Source: Desulfoprunum benzoelyticum (lineage in GTDB: Bacteria; Desulfobacterota; Desulfobulbia; Desulfobulbales; Desulfocapsaceae). Taken from it: a stretch of DNA of 64,000 bases. Under the pieces are notes generated by a model. The model saw nothing but the letters and a program-made list of their open reading frames with translations, was not told where the DNA came from and searched no databases. The position numbers and the translations under genes were made by a program. The stretch lies in NCBI RefSeq assembly GCF_014201505.1, contig NZ_JACHEO010000002.1, positions 124,001 to 188,000 on the forward strand. The letters run 5' to 3'. Shown in pieces: positions 56,404 through 64,000 of the stretch (position 1 is the stretch's first letter; the number at the start of each line of letters is the position of its first letter).

Positions 56404-57747
56404 CTATTCGAAGTACTGCTCGAGCACTTTCACGGCGTCGCGGGTGAAGAAGACGACGAGATTGTCATCCGCCTGGACCCGGGTATTGCCGGAGGGAATG
56501 AGGATCTTCCGCCCCCTGACGATGGCGCCGATGATCGCCCCCTTCGGGAAGTCGAGATCCTTGAGGGCGACATTCTCAAAATTGCGGTTCATCGGCACCT
56601 TGATCTCCATCGCCTCGGCATCGCTGTTCATGATCGTGGCGACGGTCCCGACCGCTCCCCGGCGAACGAAGCGCAGGATCATGCTGGCGGCGACCTGGCG
56701 GGAGGAGAGGGCGATGTCGATGCCAAGCGAGCCGAGCAGTGGCACGAAATCGTGGCGGGTGATCTTGGTGATGCACTTTCTGGCGCCATGATATTTGGCG
56801 AGAAGACTCGACATGATGTTGTTCGAGTCGTCACTGGTCAGCGAGATCACCAGGTCGGCCTGGTCGATCCCCTCGTCGAGCAGGTCATGGGAGTCGAGCC
56901 CGTCGATGTTGAGGACGGTCGTCCGCCCCAGGTTTTCGGAGAGGAACTCGCAGCGCTGGCGGTTGTTTTCGACCAGAAAGACCTCGATGTTGAGGTCTTC
57001 CAGGGCCCGGGCGACGGCATAGCCGATCCGGCCGCCGCCGATGATGAAGACCTTGTGCGGGGTCCGGCTGCTGAGGTGGAAGAATTTCTCGACCCGGAAG
57101 ATGTCCTCGCGCCTGACCATGATGTAAATCTTGTCGCCGGCCTCGATGGCATCGTCGCCGCGGGGGATGATGGTGTCCTTGCCGCGGATGATCGCGGTCA
57201 TGATGAAGTTATGGGAACCGTGGACCTTCATCAGTTTGTTCAGCGTCATGCCGAGGCGGGGATTGCCCGCCTTGATCTGGTAACCGAGCAGCATCAGGCG
57301 GCCGTCGGCGAACTTGGCCATGTCGAAGGCGGCGGAGATGTGGCAGAGGCTGACGATTTCATCGGTCATCGCCTGGTCCGGGCTGATGATCATGTCGATG
57401 TCCAGGACCTTCGTGTCGGGGAACATGCCCTCTTCGAGAAAGTCCTGGTTGCGGACCCGGGCGATCCGGGTCTTGACGTTGTACTGGCTGGACATGATGC
57501 AGGCGATCAGGTTGACCTCGTCGCTGTCGGTGACGGCGATGAACAGGTCGGTCTTGGCGATCCCGGCCTCGGCGAGGATCCGGGCCGAGGCGCCGCTGCC
57601 GTGGATGGTCATGATGTTGAGATCGCGTTCGATCCGCTTGAGCTTCTTCTCGTCGGTGTCGATCAGGACGACGTCCTGGTTTTCCAGCGAGAACCGCTCG
57701 CAGATATGAAATCCGACCTGTCCGGCGCCGACGATTATGATACGCAT
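56404..57747 (-). CDS. trkA: Trk system potassium uptake protein TrkA
   Basis: The 447-aa cytoplasmic regulator of TrkH has two RCK modules. The first is a Rossmann domain (MRIIIVGAGQVGFHICERFS) with a TrkA_C domain (about 140-220), the second repeats this from FIIGGGRIGYAVARAL. NAD(H) or ATP/ADP binding in these domains gates the channel. ATG 57747 fits the conserved start and has GAGGTCTCCACCC upstream; a 49-codon extension upstream is Gly/Arg-rich and non-conserved. Followed by trkH. Confidence 0.95.
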   Translation of the reverse strand: MRIIIVGAGQVGFHICERFSLENQDVVLIDTDEKKLKRIERDLNIMTIHGSGASARILAEAGIAKTDLFIAVTDSDEVNLIACIMSSQYNVKTRIARVRNQDFLEEGMFPDTKVLDIDMIISPDQAMTDEIVSLCHISAAFDMAKFADGRLMLLGYQIKAGNPRLGMTLNKLMKVHGSHNFIMTAIIRGKDTIIPRGDDAIEAGDKIYIMVRREDIFRVEKFFHLSSRTPHKVFIIGGGRIGYAVARALEDLNIEVFLVENNRQRCEFLSENLGRTTVLNIDGLDSHDLLDEGIDQADLVISLTSDDSNNIMSSLLAKYHGARKCITKITRHDFVPLLGSLGIDIALSSRQVAASMILRFVRRGAVGTVATIMNSDAEAMEIKVPMNRNFENVALKDLDFPKGAIIGAIVRGRKILIPSGNTRVQADDNLVVFFTRDAVKVLEQYFE

Positions 57748-57823
57748 GGGTGGAGACCTCGGGCGGCAGCGGCCGGGCCAGGGTTGGCGCCCTGCGGCCG
57801 GGAGGATGAACGATACAGCGGCA

Positions 57824-58657
57824 TCATCGTTTCTTGTCCCACCAGATGCAGGCCCATTGCGGGCGGAAGCCGCGGTCGACAACGATCCGGCCATCGTCGC
57901 CGGGGCGGCTTTTTTGCGCCAGGTGCAGGCGGAGGGCCGATTCCTCCGCGGGCGACATGTCCCTGATCATCCAGCGATAGGAGTCCATGGCTTCGTCAAG
58001 ATCGGCAAACGCCGTCTCCCGGTCAAGGCCGATGATGTCGACATTGGCATGGATCCCCATGGAGTAGAGGGTGTTGAGGACGTAGATGTAATCCGGTCCG
58101 CACTCGAACGGCCGGCCGACGGCGGCAAAGGCCTCGGGGTCGAAGGGCGTCGGGGCGATCCGGTCGACGATGATGACCAACTCCGCGGCATAATCGTCGA
58201 GACGCTGCAGGGCCGACCTGAGGTCGGCGACGGCCAGGGAGCGGGAGGCGATGGCGATATCGTGCCGCTGTATGCCCAGCGACGCCCAGTCGTCCTCCCA
58301 GCCGGCCTGGATGGTCGTGATGTTGGTGATGTCCGCCGCGGCTGCCATCTGCCTCAGGGCGGTCAGCATGCCGGCGGAAAAATCGATCGCGGTGACCGCG
58401 CTGACCTGCCTGGCGATCGGCAGGGCGAGGGTGCCCGAGCCGCAGCCGACATCGAGGACCGTCGCCGTCGGGGCCAGGGGGATATGGGCCAGGACCAGCG
58501 AGGCGAAGGGGGAGGACTGATTGCGGGCAGCGAAGGAAACGGCTTTTTTGTCCCAGTCGGCGGCGCTGCTGTTGCTCCATGATTTCCTGGAGCGGGCGTT
58601 GCGCCAGAGCTGGTCCCAGTCGAGGGCGGAGTAGGTGGCAAGGGGGTCTGCAGTCAT
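57824..58657 (-). CDS. Class I SAM-dependent methyltransferase, substrate unknown
   Basis: The 277-aa protein has the SAM-binding motif ATVLDVGCGSGTLALPIARQV with an acidic end of strand 2 (TAIDFSAGML), and RHDIAIASRSLAV at motif IV position. The N-terminal segment (LDWDQLWRNARSRKSW) and C-terminal region resemble a family of anaerobe methyltransferases of unknown target. ATG 58657 was chosen at a conserved-looking MTADP start. It is the first gene of the minus-strand run trkA-trkH-mnmG-lgt-ygiQ, with a 76-base gap before trkA. Confidence 0.8.
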   Translation of the reverse strand: MTADPLATYSALDWDQLWRNARSRKSWSNSSAADWDKKAVSFAARNQSSPFASLVLAHIPLAPTATVLDVGCGSGTLALPIARQVSAVTAIDFSAGMLTALRQMAAAADITNITTIQAGWEDDWASLGIQRHDIAIASRSLAVADLRSALQRLDDYAAELVIIVDRIAPTPFDPEAFAAVGRPFECGPDYIYVLNTLYSMGIHANVDIIGLDRETAFADLDEAMDSYRWMIRDMSPAEESALRLHLAQKSRPGDDGRIVVDRGFRPQWACIWWDKKR

Positions 58658-59005
58658 AGGTTTTTTATGGGGACAACGGATGGCAACGAAGGGGGCGACA
58701 GGGAGTGGGTTCCCGGCATTGAGACGGAAAAACTGCACTCAACAGTAGCATACTGCAGGTTCTTGTGCAAGACGAGGGCAGTGGGCCTGGTGAAATTATT
58801 TGACAGTATTCGGCTTCTATGATTAATATACGTCTTTTGTAATTTTCTGATTTCCTGTCCTTCCCGTCGGAAGGTTCTGGTAACGGCAACAGTAGCGGCA
58901 AGAGATCTTCGGTCGGCAGAATACCTGCCGGACAGGCCGGCCGGGATCTTTATCACTTTCAAAAGCCCCATGGATCGCATGGATGTACAGCAGAGGGATT
59001 AACTC
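58658..59005. other. Divergent intergenic region before rpmH
   Basis: 348 bases between the methyltransferase and rpmH contain the candidate rpmH promoter (58800-58829). A GC-rich segment with CCTGCCGGACAGGCCGG follows at about 58925-58945. No DnaA box (TTATNCACA) was seen and dnaA is absent, so this is not an obvious oriC. Confidence 0.5.
58800..58829 (+). promoter_or_regulatory. Candidate sigma-70-type promoter of the rpmH operon
   Basis: A perfect TTGACA (58800-58805) and TAATAT (58824-58829) are 18 bases apart. The start point would be near 58836, giving a leader of about 170 bases before the rpmH ATG. Confidence 0.65.
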
Positions 59006-59143
59006 ATGAGTAAACGCACCTTTCAGCCCAGCAACTTGAAATGCAAACGAACCCACGGTTTTCGCGAGAGAATGCGGACCCGTTCCGGCCGCGCCATACT
59101 CAATGCCCGGCGGGCAAAGGGGCGGAAACGTCTTTCAGCCTGA
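59006..59143 (+). CDS. rpmH: Ribosomal protein L34 (bL34)
   Basis: This 45-aa basic protein begins [20 protein letters not shown] and ends KGRKRLSA. It has the conserved FQPS and HGFR...RTRSGR segments of L34 and the usual length. The ribosome site is CAGAGGGATTAACTC. It is followed directly by rnpA, yidD, yidC, jag and mnmE, the standard arrangement for this operon in many bacteria. Confidence 0.97.
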   Translation: MSKRTFQPSNLKCKRTHGFRERMRTRSGRAILNARRAKGRKRLSA

Positions 59144-59147
59144 TCCC

Positions 59148-59501
59148 TTGAAACAGCATGGACTTCCCAAGCAATCCCTGATTCGCAAGGGATGGGAGTT
59201 TGACAAGGTGTACAGTCAGGGAAAGCGCCTGCACGGCAAGGGGTTTTCGCTTATCTGCCGTGCAAACACCGAAGGGCGCAGCAGGATCGGCATCAGCGTG
59301 CATGGAAAAATCAGAGGGGCTGTGAAGCGCAACCGGATCAAGCGGATCATTCGCGAATCGTTCCGCCTCGACAGGGAACTGTATCCGCCCGCTGCGGATA
59401 TCGTCTTCGCCGTTCGCCCTGATTTTTCCCTGTCCGCACCTGTTGATATCAGCCGGTTCGTGGCCTCACTCGCCGGCAGACATACGAACCGGGAGGTCTG
59501 A
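59148..59501 (+). CDS. rnpA: Ribonuclease P protein component
   Basis: RnpA is the protein partner of the RNase P RNA that trims tRNA 5' ends. The product (117 aa from TTG 59148) has LIRKGWEFDKVYSQGKRLHG and the RNR motif VKRNRIKRIIRESFRL, both diagnostic. The start is uncertain: TTG 59148, five bases after rpmH, gives the usual length, while ATG 59103 would overlap rpmH by 41 bases as in some bacteria. Neither has a clear ribosome site. Confidence 0.92.
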   Translation: MKQHGLPKQSLIRKGWEFDKVYSQGKRLHGKGFSLICRANTEGRSRIGISVHGKIRGAVKRNRIKRIIRESFRLDRELYPPAADIVFAVRPDFSLSAPVDISRFVASLAGRHTNREV

Positions 59502-59729
59502 GTGGGCATTTCTCAGGCAGCCAGACGTTTCCTTGTGGTCCTCGTTCGAGGATACCAGTACCTCATCTCCCCGCTGTTCCCCCCATGCTGCCGCTTCACC
59601 CCTACCTGTTCCGCCTACGCAATTCAGGCAATTGAAAAATATGGAGTCTTCCGGGGTTCATTCCTCTCTCTCCGCCGCATCCTTCGCTGTCACCCTTTTT
59701 CCGAGGGCGGCTACGACCCTGTCCGGTAA
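59502..59729 (+). CDS. yidD: Membrane protein insertion efficiency factor YidD
   Basis: The 75-aa protein has the signature [35 protein letters not shown], shown here from [10 protein letters not shown], with the conserved CRFxPTCS-YA. YidD helps YidC insert membrane proteins. GTG 59502 directly abuts the rnpA stop and is preceded by GGGAGGTCTGA, a strong ribosome site. Confidence 0.94.
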   Translation: MGISQAARRFLVVLVRGYQYLISPLFPPCCRFTPTCSAYAIQAIEKYGVFRGSFLSLRRILRCHPFSEGGYDPVR

Positions 59730-59803
59730 AACCGCGTTGAATGTCGGCCCCCGGGCCGACATTTCACCGGTGTGCAGGCGGATCAACATCAGACGGTACA
59801 TGC

Positions 59804-61477
59804 ATGGATACCTATAGGGCCTTCGTGGCAATCATCATCTCCTTCGTCATTCTGCTCGGATATCAATATCTCTTTGTTGGATTCGGCAACAAATCCCCGG
59901 CGCCGGTGGAGCAGACGCAAGAGCAGCCGGCGGTCGTCGCCCCCGGGACGACGGCCGATACCGCCGCGGCGCCGACCGCGCCCCCGGCCGAAGCGGCAGC
60001 CGCGGTCGTCCCGACCCGGCCGAGTCGCCCGGCCCGGGAGATCATCGTCGAAACCGATCTCTACAAGGCGGTAGTGACCGAGGACGGCGGGGCGCTCAAA
60101 AGTTTCGTGCTGAAAGAGCATGCCGAGAGCATGGCCAAGGACTCGCCGGGCAAGGAACTGCTGATGGCCGCTGCCGACCAGGGAATGCCGTTGAAATTTT
60201 CATGGGGAAGTGCCGCCCCGGCCGACCTGCTGTATGACAGCGCGGCCCAGGAGGTCGTCTTCGGCAAGGACGGCAAGGCCGAGCTGATCATGAAGGCCGG
60301 CGCCGGCAACGGGCTGGAGATCGAGCGCAAATTCTCTTTTGATACCAAGAGCTACCTGATCGATCTGGCCGTCAAGGTCACCAACACCTCCAACCAGCCG
60401 CTGCAGGGCATTGCCCAGCTGCATCAGGTAAACAGCCCGTTCGAGGGGAAAAATGCCTCCAGCACCTTTCTCTTTACCGGCCCCTCCGCCTTCATCAACG
60501 GCCAGCTCCATGAAATCAAGGCCAAGGAGTTCGCCGACGGCGCCAAGACGATCTCCGGCAAGATCGAGTGGGCCGGGTATGCGAGCAGCTATTTCCTCTG
60601 CGGCATCCTCCCGGTGGCCGACAGCGGGGTCAACTTCACGATGCAGGGAACGGACGCCGTCGCCGCGACCACCGTTGCCGGCAACCTCGACACGCTGCAG
60701 CCGGGGCAGGCGAAAGAGTACGCCTACCGTGTCTTTTACGGGCCGAAGAAGCTGACGCTGCTGCAGGACCTCGGCTTCAACCTTGACAAGGCCGTCAATT
60801 TCGGCTGGTTCGACGTCATCGCCAAGCCGACGTTGTGGCTGCTCAACTTCTTCTATGGTTTCGTCCGCAATTACGGCATCGCCATCATCCTGGTGACCGT
60901 CCTGTTCAAGGCCGTGTTCTGGCCGATTACCCAGAAGGGTATGAAGTCGATGAAGAACATGCAGAAACTGCAGCCGAAGATGGTCAAGATCAAGGAGAAG
61001 TACAAGGACGATCCGGCCAAGATGAACCAGGAGGTCATGAACCTCTACAAGACCTACAAGGTCAACCCCCTCGGCGGCTGCCTGCCGATGGTCCTGCAGA
61101 TTCCGATCTTCTTCGCCCTGTACAAGGTCCTGCTGCAGTGCATCGAGTTGCGCCATGCCCCGTTCATGCTGTGGATCACCGATCTGTCCGCCCCCGATCG
61201 GCTGTGGATCGGGTTCGATCTTCCCTATCTCGGCGGGCTGCCGGTCCTGACGCTGCTGATGGGGGCCTCGATGTTCCTGCAGCAGAAATTGACGCCGACG
61301 ACGGCGGACCCGACCCAGGCCAAGATCATGATGTTTCTGCCCGTCGTTTTCACCTTCATGTTCCTCAACTTCGCCTCCGGCCTTGTGCTGTACTGGTTTG
61401 TCAACAACCTGCTGGCGATCCTGCAGCAGTACATGATCAACCGGACCAGCAAGCCCGTGCCCGAAAAGGCGCGATGA
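59804..61477 (+). CDS. yidC: Membrane protein insertase YidC
   Basis: The 557-aa protein inserts and folds inner-membrane proteins. It has an N-terminal membrane helix (YRAFVAIIISFVILLGYQYL), an Ala/Pro-rich linker and the large periplasmic beta domain (about residues 70-330). The conserved five-helix core follows, with GIAIILVTVLFKAVFWPIT, NPLGGCLPMVLQIPIFFALYK and LVLYWFVNNLLAILQQY. Normal for Gram-negative YidC. An upstream open stretch of 63 bases is not counted. It lies 74 bases after yidD. Confidence 0.96.
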   Translation: MDTYRAFVAIIISFVILLGYQYLFVGFGNKSPAPVEQTQEQPAVVAPGTTADTAAAPTAPPAEAAAAVVPTRPSRPAREIIVETDLYKAVVTEDGGALKSFVLKEHAESMAKDSPGKELLMAAADQGMPLKFSWGSAAPADLLYDSAAQEVVFGKDGKAELIMKAGAGNGLEIERKFSFDTKSYLIDLAVKVTNTSNQPLQGIAQLHQVNSPFEGKNASSTFLFTGPSAFINGQLHEIKAKEFADGAKTISGKIEWAGYASSYFLCGILPVADSGVNFTMQGTDAVAATTVAGNLDTLQPGQAKEYAYRVFYGPKKLTLLQDLGFNLDKAVNFGWFDVIAKPTLWLLNFFYGFVRNYGIAIILVTVLFKAVFWPITQKGMKSMKNMQKLQPKMVKIKEKYKDDPAKMNQEVMNLYKTYKVNPLGGCLPMVLQIPIFFALYKVLLQCIELRHAPFMLWITDLSAPDRLWIGFDLPYLGGLPVLTLLMGASMFLQQKLTPTTADPTQAKIMMFLPVVFTFMFLNFASGLVLYWFVNNLLAILQQYMINRTSKPVPEKAR

Positions 61478-61534
61478 GCGGCCGACAGGCAGTGAGACTA
61501 CGCTGAATCGAGAATAACCTGGAGCAGATATCCG

Positions 61535-62542
61535 ATGTCGTCGAAAAAGAAAGATTATTATGGCAAGGAAGTTACGGATGCGATCAGGCAGGCCTGTGCC
61601 GAATTGAACGTGCCGCAGGAACAGCTGGATATCGAGGTCGTCGAGATCGGCTCGACCGGGATCTTCGGTCTGCGCCGCAAGAAGGCCCATATCCGGGCGG
61701 CGGTCAAAAGGATCGAGCCGGCAGCAGGGAGGAGCGCCGAGCCGGCAGCCGGCGTCGAGCCGACAGGTGACGTCGAACCGGTAGCGGTGAGCGTTGAGCC
61801 GGCAGCCAGCAGCGAGCCGCCGCCACCGCCGCCACCGCGTCCGCCGGCACGGAAAAAGGAAGAGAGACCGGTCGGGCGGCCGCGGAACGAGGCCCCGGCC
61901 AGGGAAAAGCCGGCGGCCGCGGCCGAAGCGGCCGTCGTCAGCCCGGCCGAGGAACCCGTCGATGAGATCCCGACGGAGGAGGAAGAGGCGGGTGAGGCCA
62001 GCGCCGAGGCGGTTGCCCTCGTTCAGGCGGAACTGACGACCCTTCTCGAGCTGATGAAGTTCCCGTCCCGGGTCGAGGTCGAGGTCCACGGCCTGGCGGT
62101 GGTCTGCACCATCCACGGCGAGCACGAGGCGGAGTTGACCGGCCAGGACGGCAAGATTCTCGACAGCCTCCAGTACCTGCTGCGCAAGATCGTGGCCCGC
62201 AAGACCGAGGAACGGCTGCGGGTCTCGATCGACGTCGGTGAATTCCGGCAGAAGCGGATCGAGGAACTGCGGGAAAAAGCCCTTGAACTGGCGGCCCTGG
62301 TCAAGGAGGACGGCAAGACTCAGACCATCCCCGGCCTCAATCCCTCCGAACGGCGCGAGGTCCACATGGCGCTCCAGGAGGACAAGGAGATCCGCAGCCG
62401 CTCCGTCGGCGAGGGCCTGTTCAAGAAAATTCTGATCTACAAGCCGGGCAAGGGCGGCAAGCCCGGCGGCCGCAAAAAGCCGGCCCCGCGGGGACGGAAA
62501 GGCCGGGGCAACGGCTCGCCGGCCGATGAGAATGAGAGTTGA
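61535..62542 (+). CDS. jag: Jag/KhpB (EloR) RNA-binding protein
   Basis: The 335-aa protein has the Jag_N domain (MSSKKKDYYGKEVTDAIRQA; IGSTGIFGLRRKKAHI), a long Pro/Ala/Glu-rich linker (about residues 60-165), a KH domain (RVEVEVHGLAVVCTIHG with GQDGKILDSLQYL) and a C-terminal R3H domain (LNPSERREVHMALQ; SVGEG). It binds RNA and affects cell elongation and division in Gram-positives; its role here is inferred from the usual yidC linkage. A basic Gly/Lys/Arg tail ends the protein. Confidence 0.93.
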   Translation: MSSKKKDYYGKEVTDAIRQACAELNVPQEQLDIEVVEIGSTGIFGLRRKKAHIRAAVKRIEPAAGRSAEPAAGVEPTGDVEPVAVSVEPAASSEPPPPPPPRPPARKKEERPVGRPRNEAPAREKPAAAAEAAVVSPAEEPVDEIPTEEEEAGEASAEAVALVQAELTTLLELMKFPSRVEVEVHGLAVVCTIHGEHEAELTGQDGKILDSLQYLLRKIVARKTEERLRVSIDVGEFRQKRIEELREKALELAALVKEDGKTQTIPGLNPSERREVHMALQEDKEIRSRSVGEGLFKKILIYKPGKGGKPGGRKKPAPRGRKGRGNGSPADENES

Positions 62543-62604
62543 CCGGCGCGCTCTAACCTGATTTCATCGACTGCCGGTGCCGGTCACCGGTACGTGGTGC
62601 CGTG

Positions 62605-63993
62605 ATGCCTGCAGACAGAACCGAGGACACCATCGCCGCCATTTCCACCCCGCCGGGGTCGGGAGGGATCGGCATCATCCGGATCAGCGGCGCCCAGGCC
62701 CTGGCGATCCTGCAACGGCTGTTCCAGCCCCATGACCGCGGCTGCCGCTTCCGCAGCCACCACCTTCACTATGGCCATATCGTTCAGCCAGGCGCAGATC
62801 GGATTCTCGATGAGGTCCTCGCCGTCTACATGCCGGCCCCCCGCACCTATACCCGCGAGGATGTCGTCGAAATCCACTGCCACGGCAGTTATCTCCTCCT
62901 CAGCCGGATCCTCGAGCTGATCCTGGCCGCAGGCGCTCGCCTCGCCGATCCCGGTGAATTCACCAAGCGGGCCTTTCTCAACGGCCGGATCGATCTGACC
63001 CGGGCCGAGGCGGTGATCGATATCCTGGCGGCGAAGACCCGCAAGGGCATCGACCAGGCCCAGGCCCAGCTGGCGGGGGCGCTGTACCAGCGGATCGAGG
63101 CGATCCGCCAGGGGCTGATGCAGATGAAGGCCTATATCGAGGTGGCGATCGATTTCCCCGATGAGGACGCGGAGATCGTCGACCTCGGCGGTCTGCAGCA
63201 GATTCTGGAGCAGCAGGTCGCCCAGCCGCTGCAGAGGTTGATCGCCTCGGCCGACCAGGGGCGGATCCTGCGCGACGGCATCTCGGTGGTCATCGCCGGG
63301 GTCCCCAATGTCGGCAAATCGAGCCTGCTCAACGCCCTGCTGCAGGAGGAGCGGGCGCTGGTGACCGCCATCCCGGGGACGACCCGGGATTCAATCGAAG
63401 AGTACCTCGACATCGAGGGCATTCCGGTGCGGATCATCGATACCGCCGGGATCCGCGATCATGCCGAGGAGGTCGAGGAACTGGGGATCAAGCGGGCGAA
63501 AGTGCTGCTGCAGCAGGCCGACCTCGTGCTGTTCATGGTCGACGGCAGCCGCGACCTGAGCGAGGCCGACCTCCGCCTTCACCGATTGGTGGCGGCCAAG
63601 CCGCTGATCGTCGTGATCAACAAGGCGGATCTGTGTCAGGATGGGGTCAGGGACTTTGCGGCGCAGGGAATCACCGGCGCCGCGGTGTGGATCTCGGCCC
63701 GGCGCCAGACCGGGATCGAGGATCTCAGGCGGGCGATCTTCGCCGCCGTGGTCGGCGGTCGCGACCAGTGGCAGGAGGACGGTTGCGCCCCCAACCTGCG
63801 GCACCGCCAGGCCCTGCTCCGGGCCGAGGCCGCCGGCAACCGCATTGCCGAATCACTGGCGGCAGGCAGCAGCTGCGACCTGATCGCCGTCGATATCCAG
63901 GAATGCCTGGAGCAGCTGGGGGAGATCGTCGGTCTCACCACCGCCGATGACATCCTCGACGTCATCTTCACCCAGTTCTGCCTGGGCAAATAG
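62605..63993 (+). CDS. mnmE: tRNA modification GTPase MnmE
   Basis: The 462-aa GTPase partners MnmG in wobble-uridine modification. The N-terminal folate-binding domain has DTIAAISTPPGSGGIGIIRISG; the G domain has AGVPNVGKSSLLNALL, TTRDSIEEY, DTAGIR and NKADLC. The chain ends FCLGK, the conserved CxGK with the catalytic Cys. Start ATG 62605; the GTG just before it is less likely. Last complete gene; seven bases remain to the window end. Confidence 0.97.
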   Translation: MPADRTEDTIAAISTPPGSGGIGIIRISGAQALAILQRLFQPHDRGCRFRSHHLHYGHIVQPGADRILDEVLAVYMPAPRTYTREDVVEIHCHGSYLLLSRILELILAAGARLADPGEFTKRAFLNGRIDLTRAEAVIDILAAKTRKGIDQAQAQLAGALYQRIEAIRQGLMQMKAYIEVAIDFPDEDAEIVDLGGLQQILEQQVAQPLQRLIASADQGRILRDGISVVIAGVPNVGKSSLLNALLQEERALVTAIPGTTRDSIEEYLDIEGIPVRIIDTAGIRDHAEEVEELGIKRAKVLLQQADLVLFMVDGSRDLSEADLRLHRLVAAKPLIVVINKADLCQDGVRDFAAQGITGAAVWISARRQTGIEDLRRAIFAAVVGGRDQWQEDGCAPNLRHRQALLRAEAAGNRIAESLAAGSSCDLIAVDIQECLEQLGEIVGLTTADDILDVIFTQFCLGK

Positions 63994-64000
63994 CTGCTCC

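Noticed and set aside
54607..57966. 1119-codon open frame on the plus strand
   Set aside because: It lies antisense to trkH and trkA, which have full motif sets. Long antisense frames are expected from high third-position GC; the composition (Asp, Gly, Val-rich) is that of a shadow frame.
58658..59005. Replication origin beside rpmH
   Set aside because: rpmH often adjoins dnaA/oriC, but no DnaA boxes, AT-rich unwinding region, dnaA or dnaN is present.
60200..62365. 721-codon open frame on the minus strand
   Set aside because: Antisense to yidC and jag, both clearly real; no ribosome site or recognised domain.

Overview
The window looks like a chromosomal core-genome segment of an anaerobic, Gram-negative deltaproteobacterium (Desulfobacterota, plausibly Desulfobulbales). 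The reasons are: ATP synthase genes split into an atpZ-atpI-atpB-atpE cluster and an atpF'-F-H-A-G-D-C cluster about 20 kb apart; a fused SecD-SecF; a NIL-domain ferredoxin of the kind found in sulfate reducers and methanogens; BamD and Lgt (outer membrane and lipoproteins); and a large PPDK-like protein beside gap and glgA. The taxonomic call is inference; no rRNA is present. Genes are dense and mostly housekeeping. No prophage, transposase or CRISPR array was seen.

Layout. 1-7.9 kb: the start of a possible bacterial E2-like (ubiquitin-conjugation fold) gene running off the left edge, a HAD phosphatase, a YkgJ-type Cys-cluster protein, secDF, larB, a two-gene split kinase/P-loop pair and a NIL-ferredoxin. 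7.9-10.1 kb: trxA-trxB-bamD on the minus strand. 10.4-15.8 kb: hemL, the Fo genes atpZ-atpI-atpB-atpE, a nucleoside phosphorylase-like gene and rimO. 15.8-19.5 kb (minus): HU/IHF, then yjbQ - His-tailed small protein - ubiD family - rluB. 20-28.1 kb: aroC-glgA-gap and a 1425-aa protein with the ATP-grasp and phospho-His domains of pyruvate phosphate dikinase but no pyruvate/PEP barrel. 28.2-30 kb: a small SAP-like protein, a two-gene ArsR-DUF2892 unit resembling the ygaV-ygaP persulfide-response module, and an isochorismatase-fold hydrolase. 30-39 kb: alaS and the F1/stalk genes, closed by a 19-bp-stem terminator. 39.2-44.4 kb (minus): amidase, mutS and a YfcE-like phosphodiesterase. 44.7-46.2 kb: efp-epmA. 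46.4-49.9 kb: a polysaccharide co-polymerase, an ExeA-like ATPase and a tyrosine autokinase, the triad seen in exosortase-linked exopolysaccharide loci. 49.9-50.3 kb: a repeat block. 50.3-58.7 kb (minus): ygiQ, lgt, mnmG, trkH, trkA and a methyltransferase. 59-64 kb: rpmH-rnpA-yidD-yidC-jag-mnmE.

Functional themes: energy conservation (ATP synthase, TrkAH), protein export and envelope biogenesis (SecDF, YidC, YidD, BamD, Lgt, amidase), translation quality and tRNA/rRNA modification (AlaS, EF-P/EpmA, RimO, RluB, MnmE, MnmG, RnpA), redox (Trx/TrxB, NIL-ferredoxin) and carbohydrate metabolism. The observations most worth following are the edge E2-like gene with a palindrome at its predicted transcription start, the PPDK-like protein lacking its acceptor domain, the ArsR regulator with the SqrR/BigR cysteine spacing, and the mirrored repeat block at 49.9-50.26 kb. 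Many starts below were moved downstream of the longest open frame because of ribosome binding sites, neighbour overlaps or family length.
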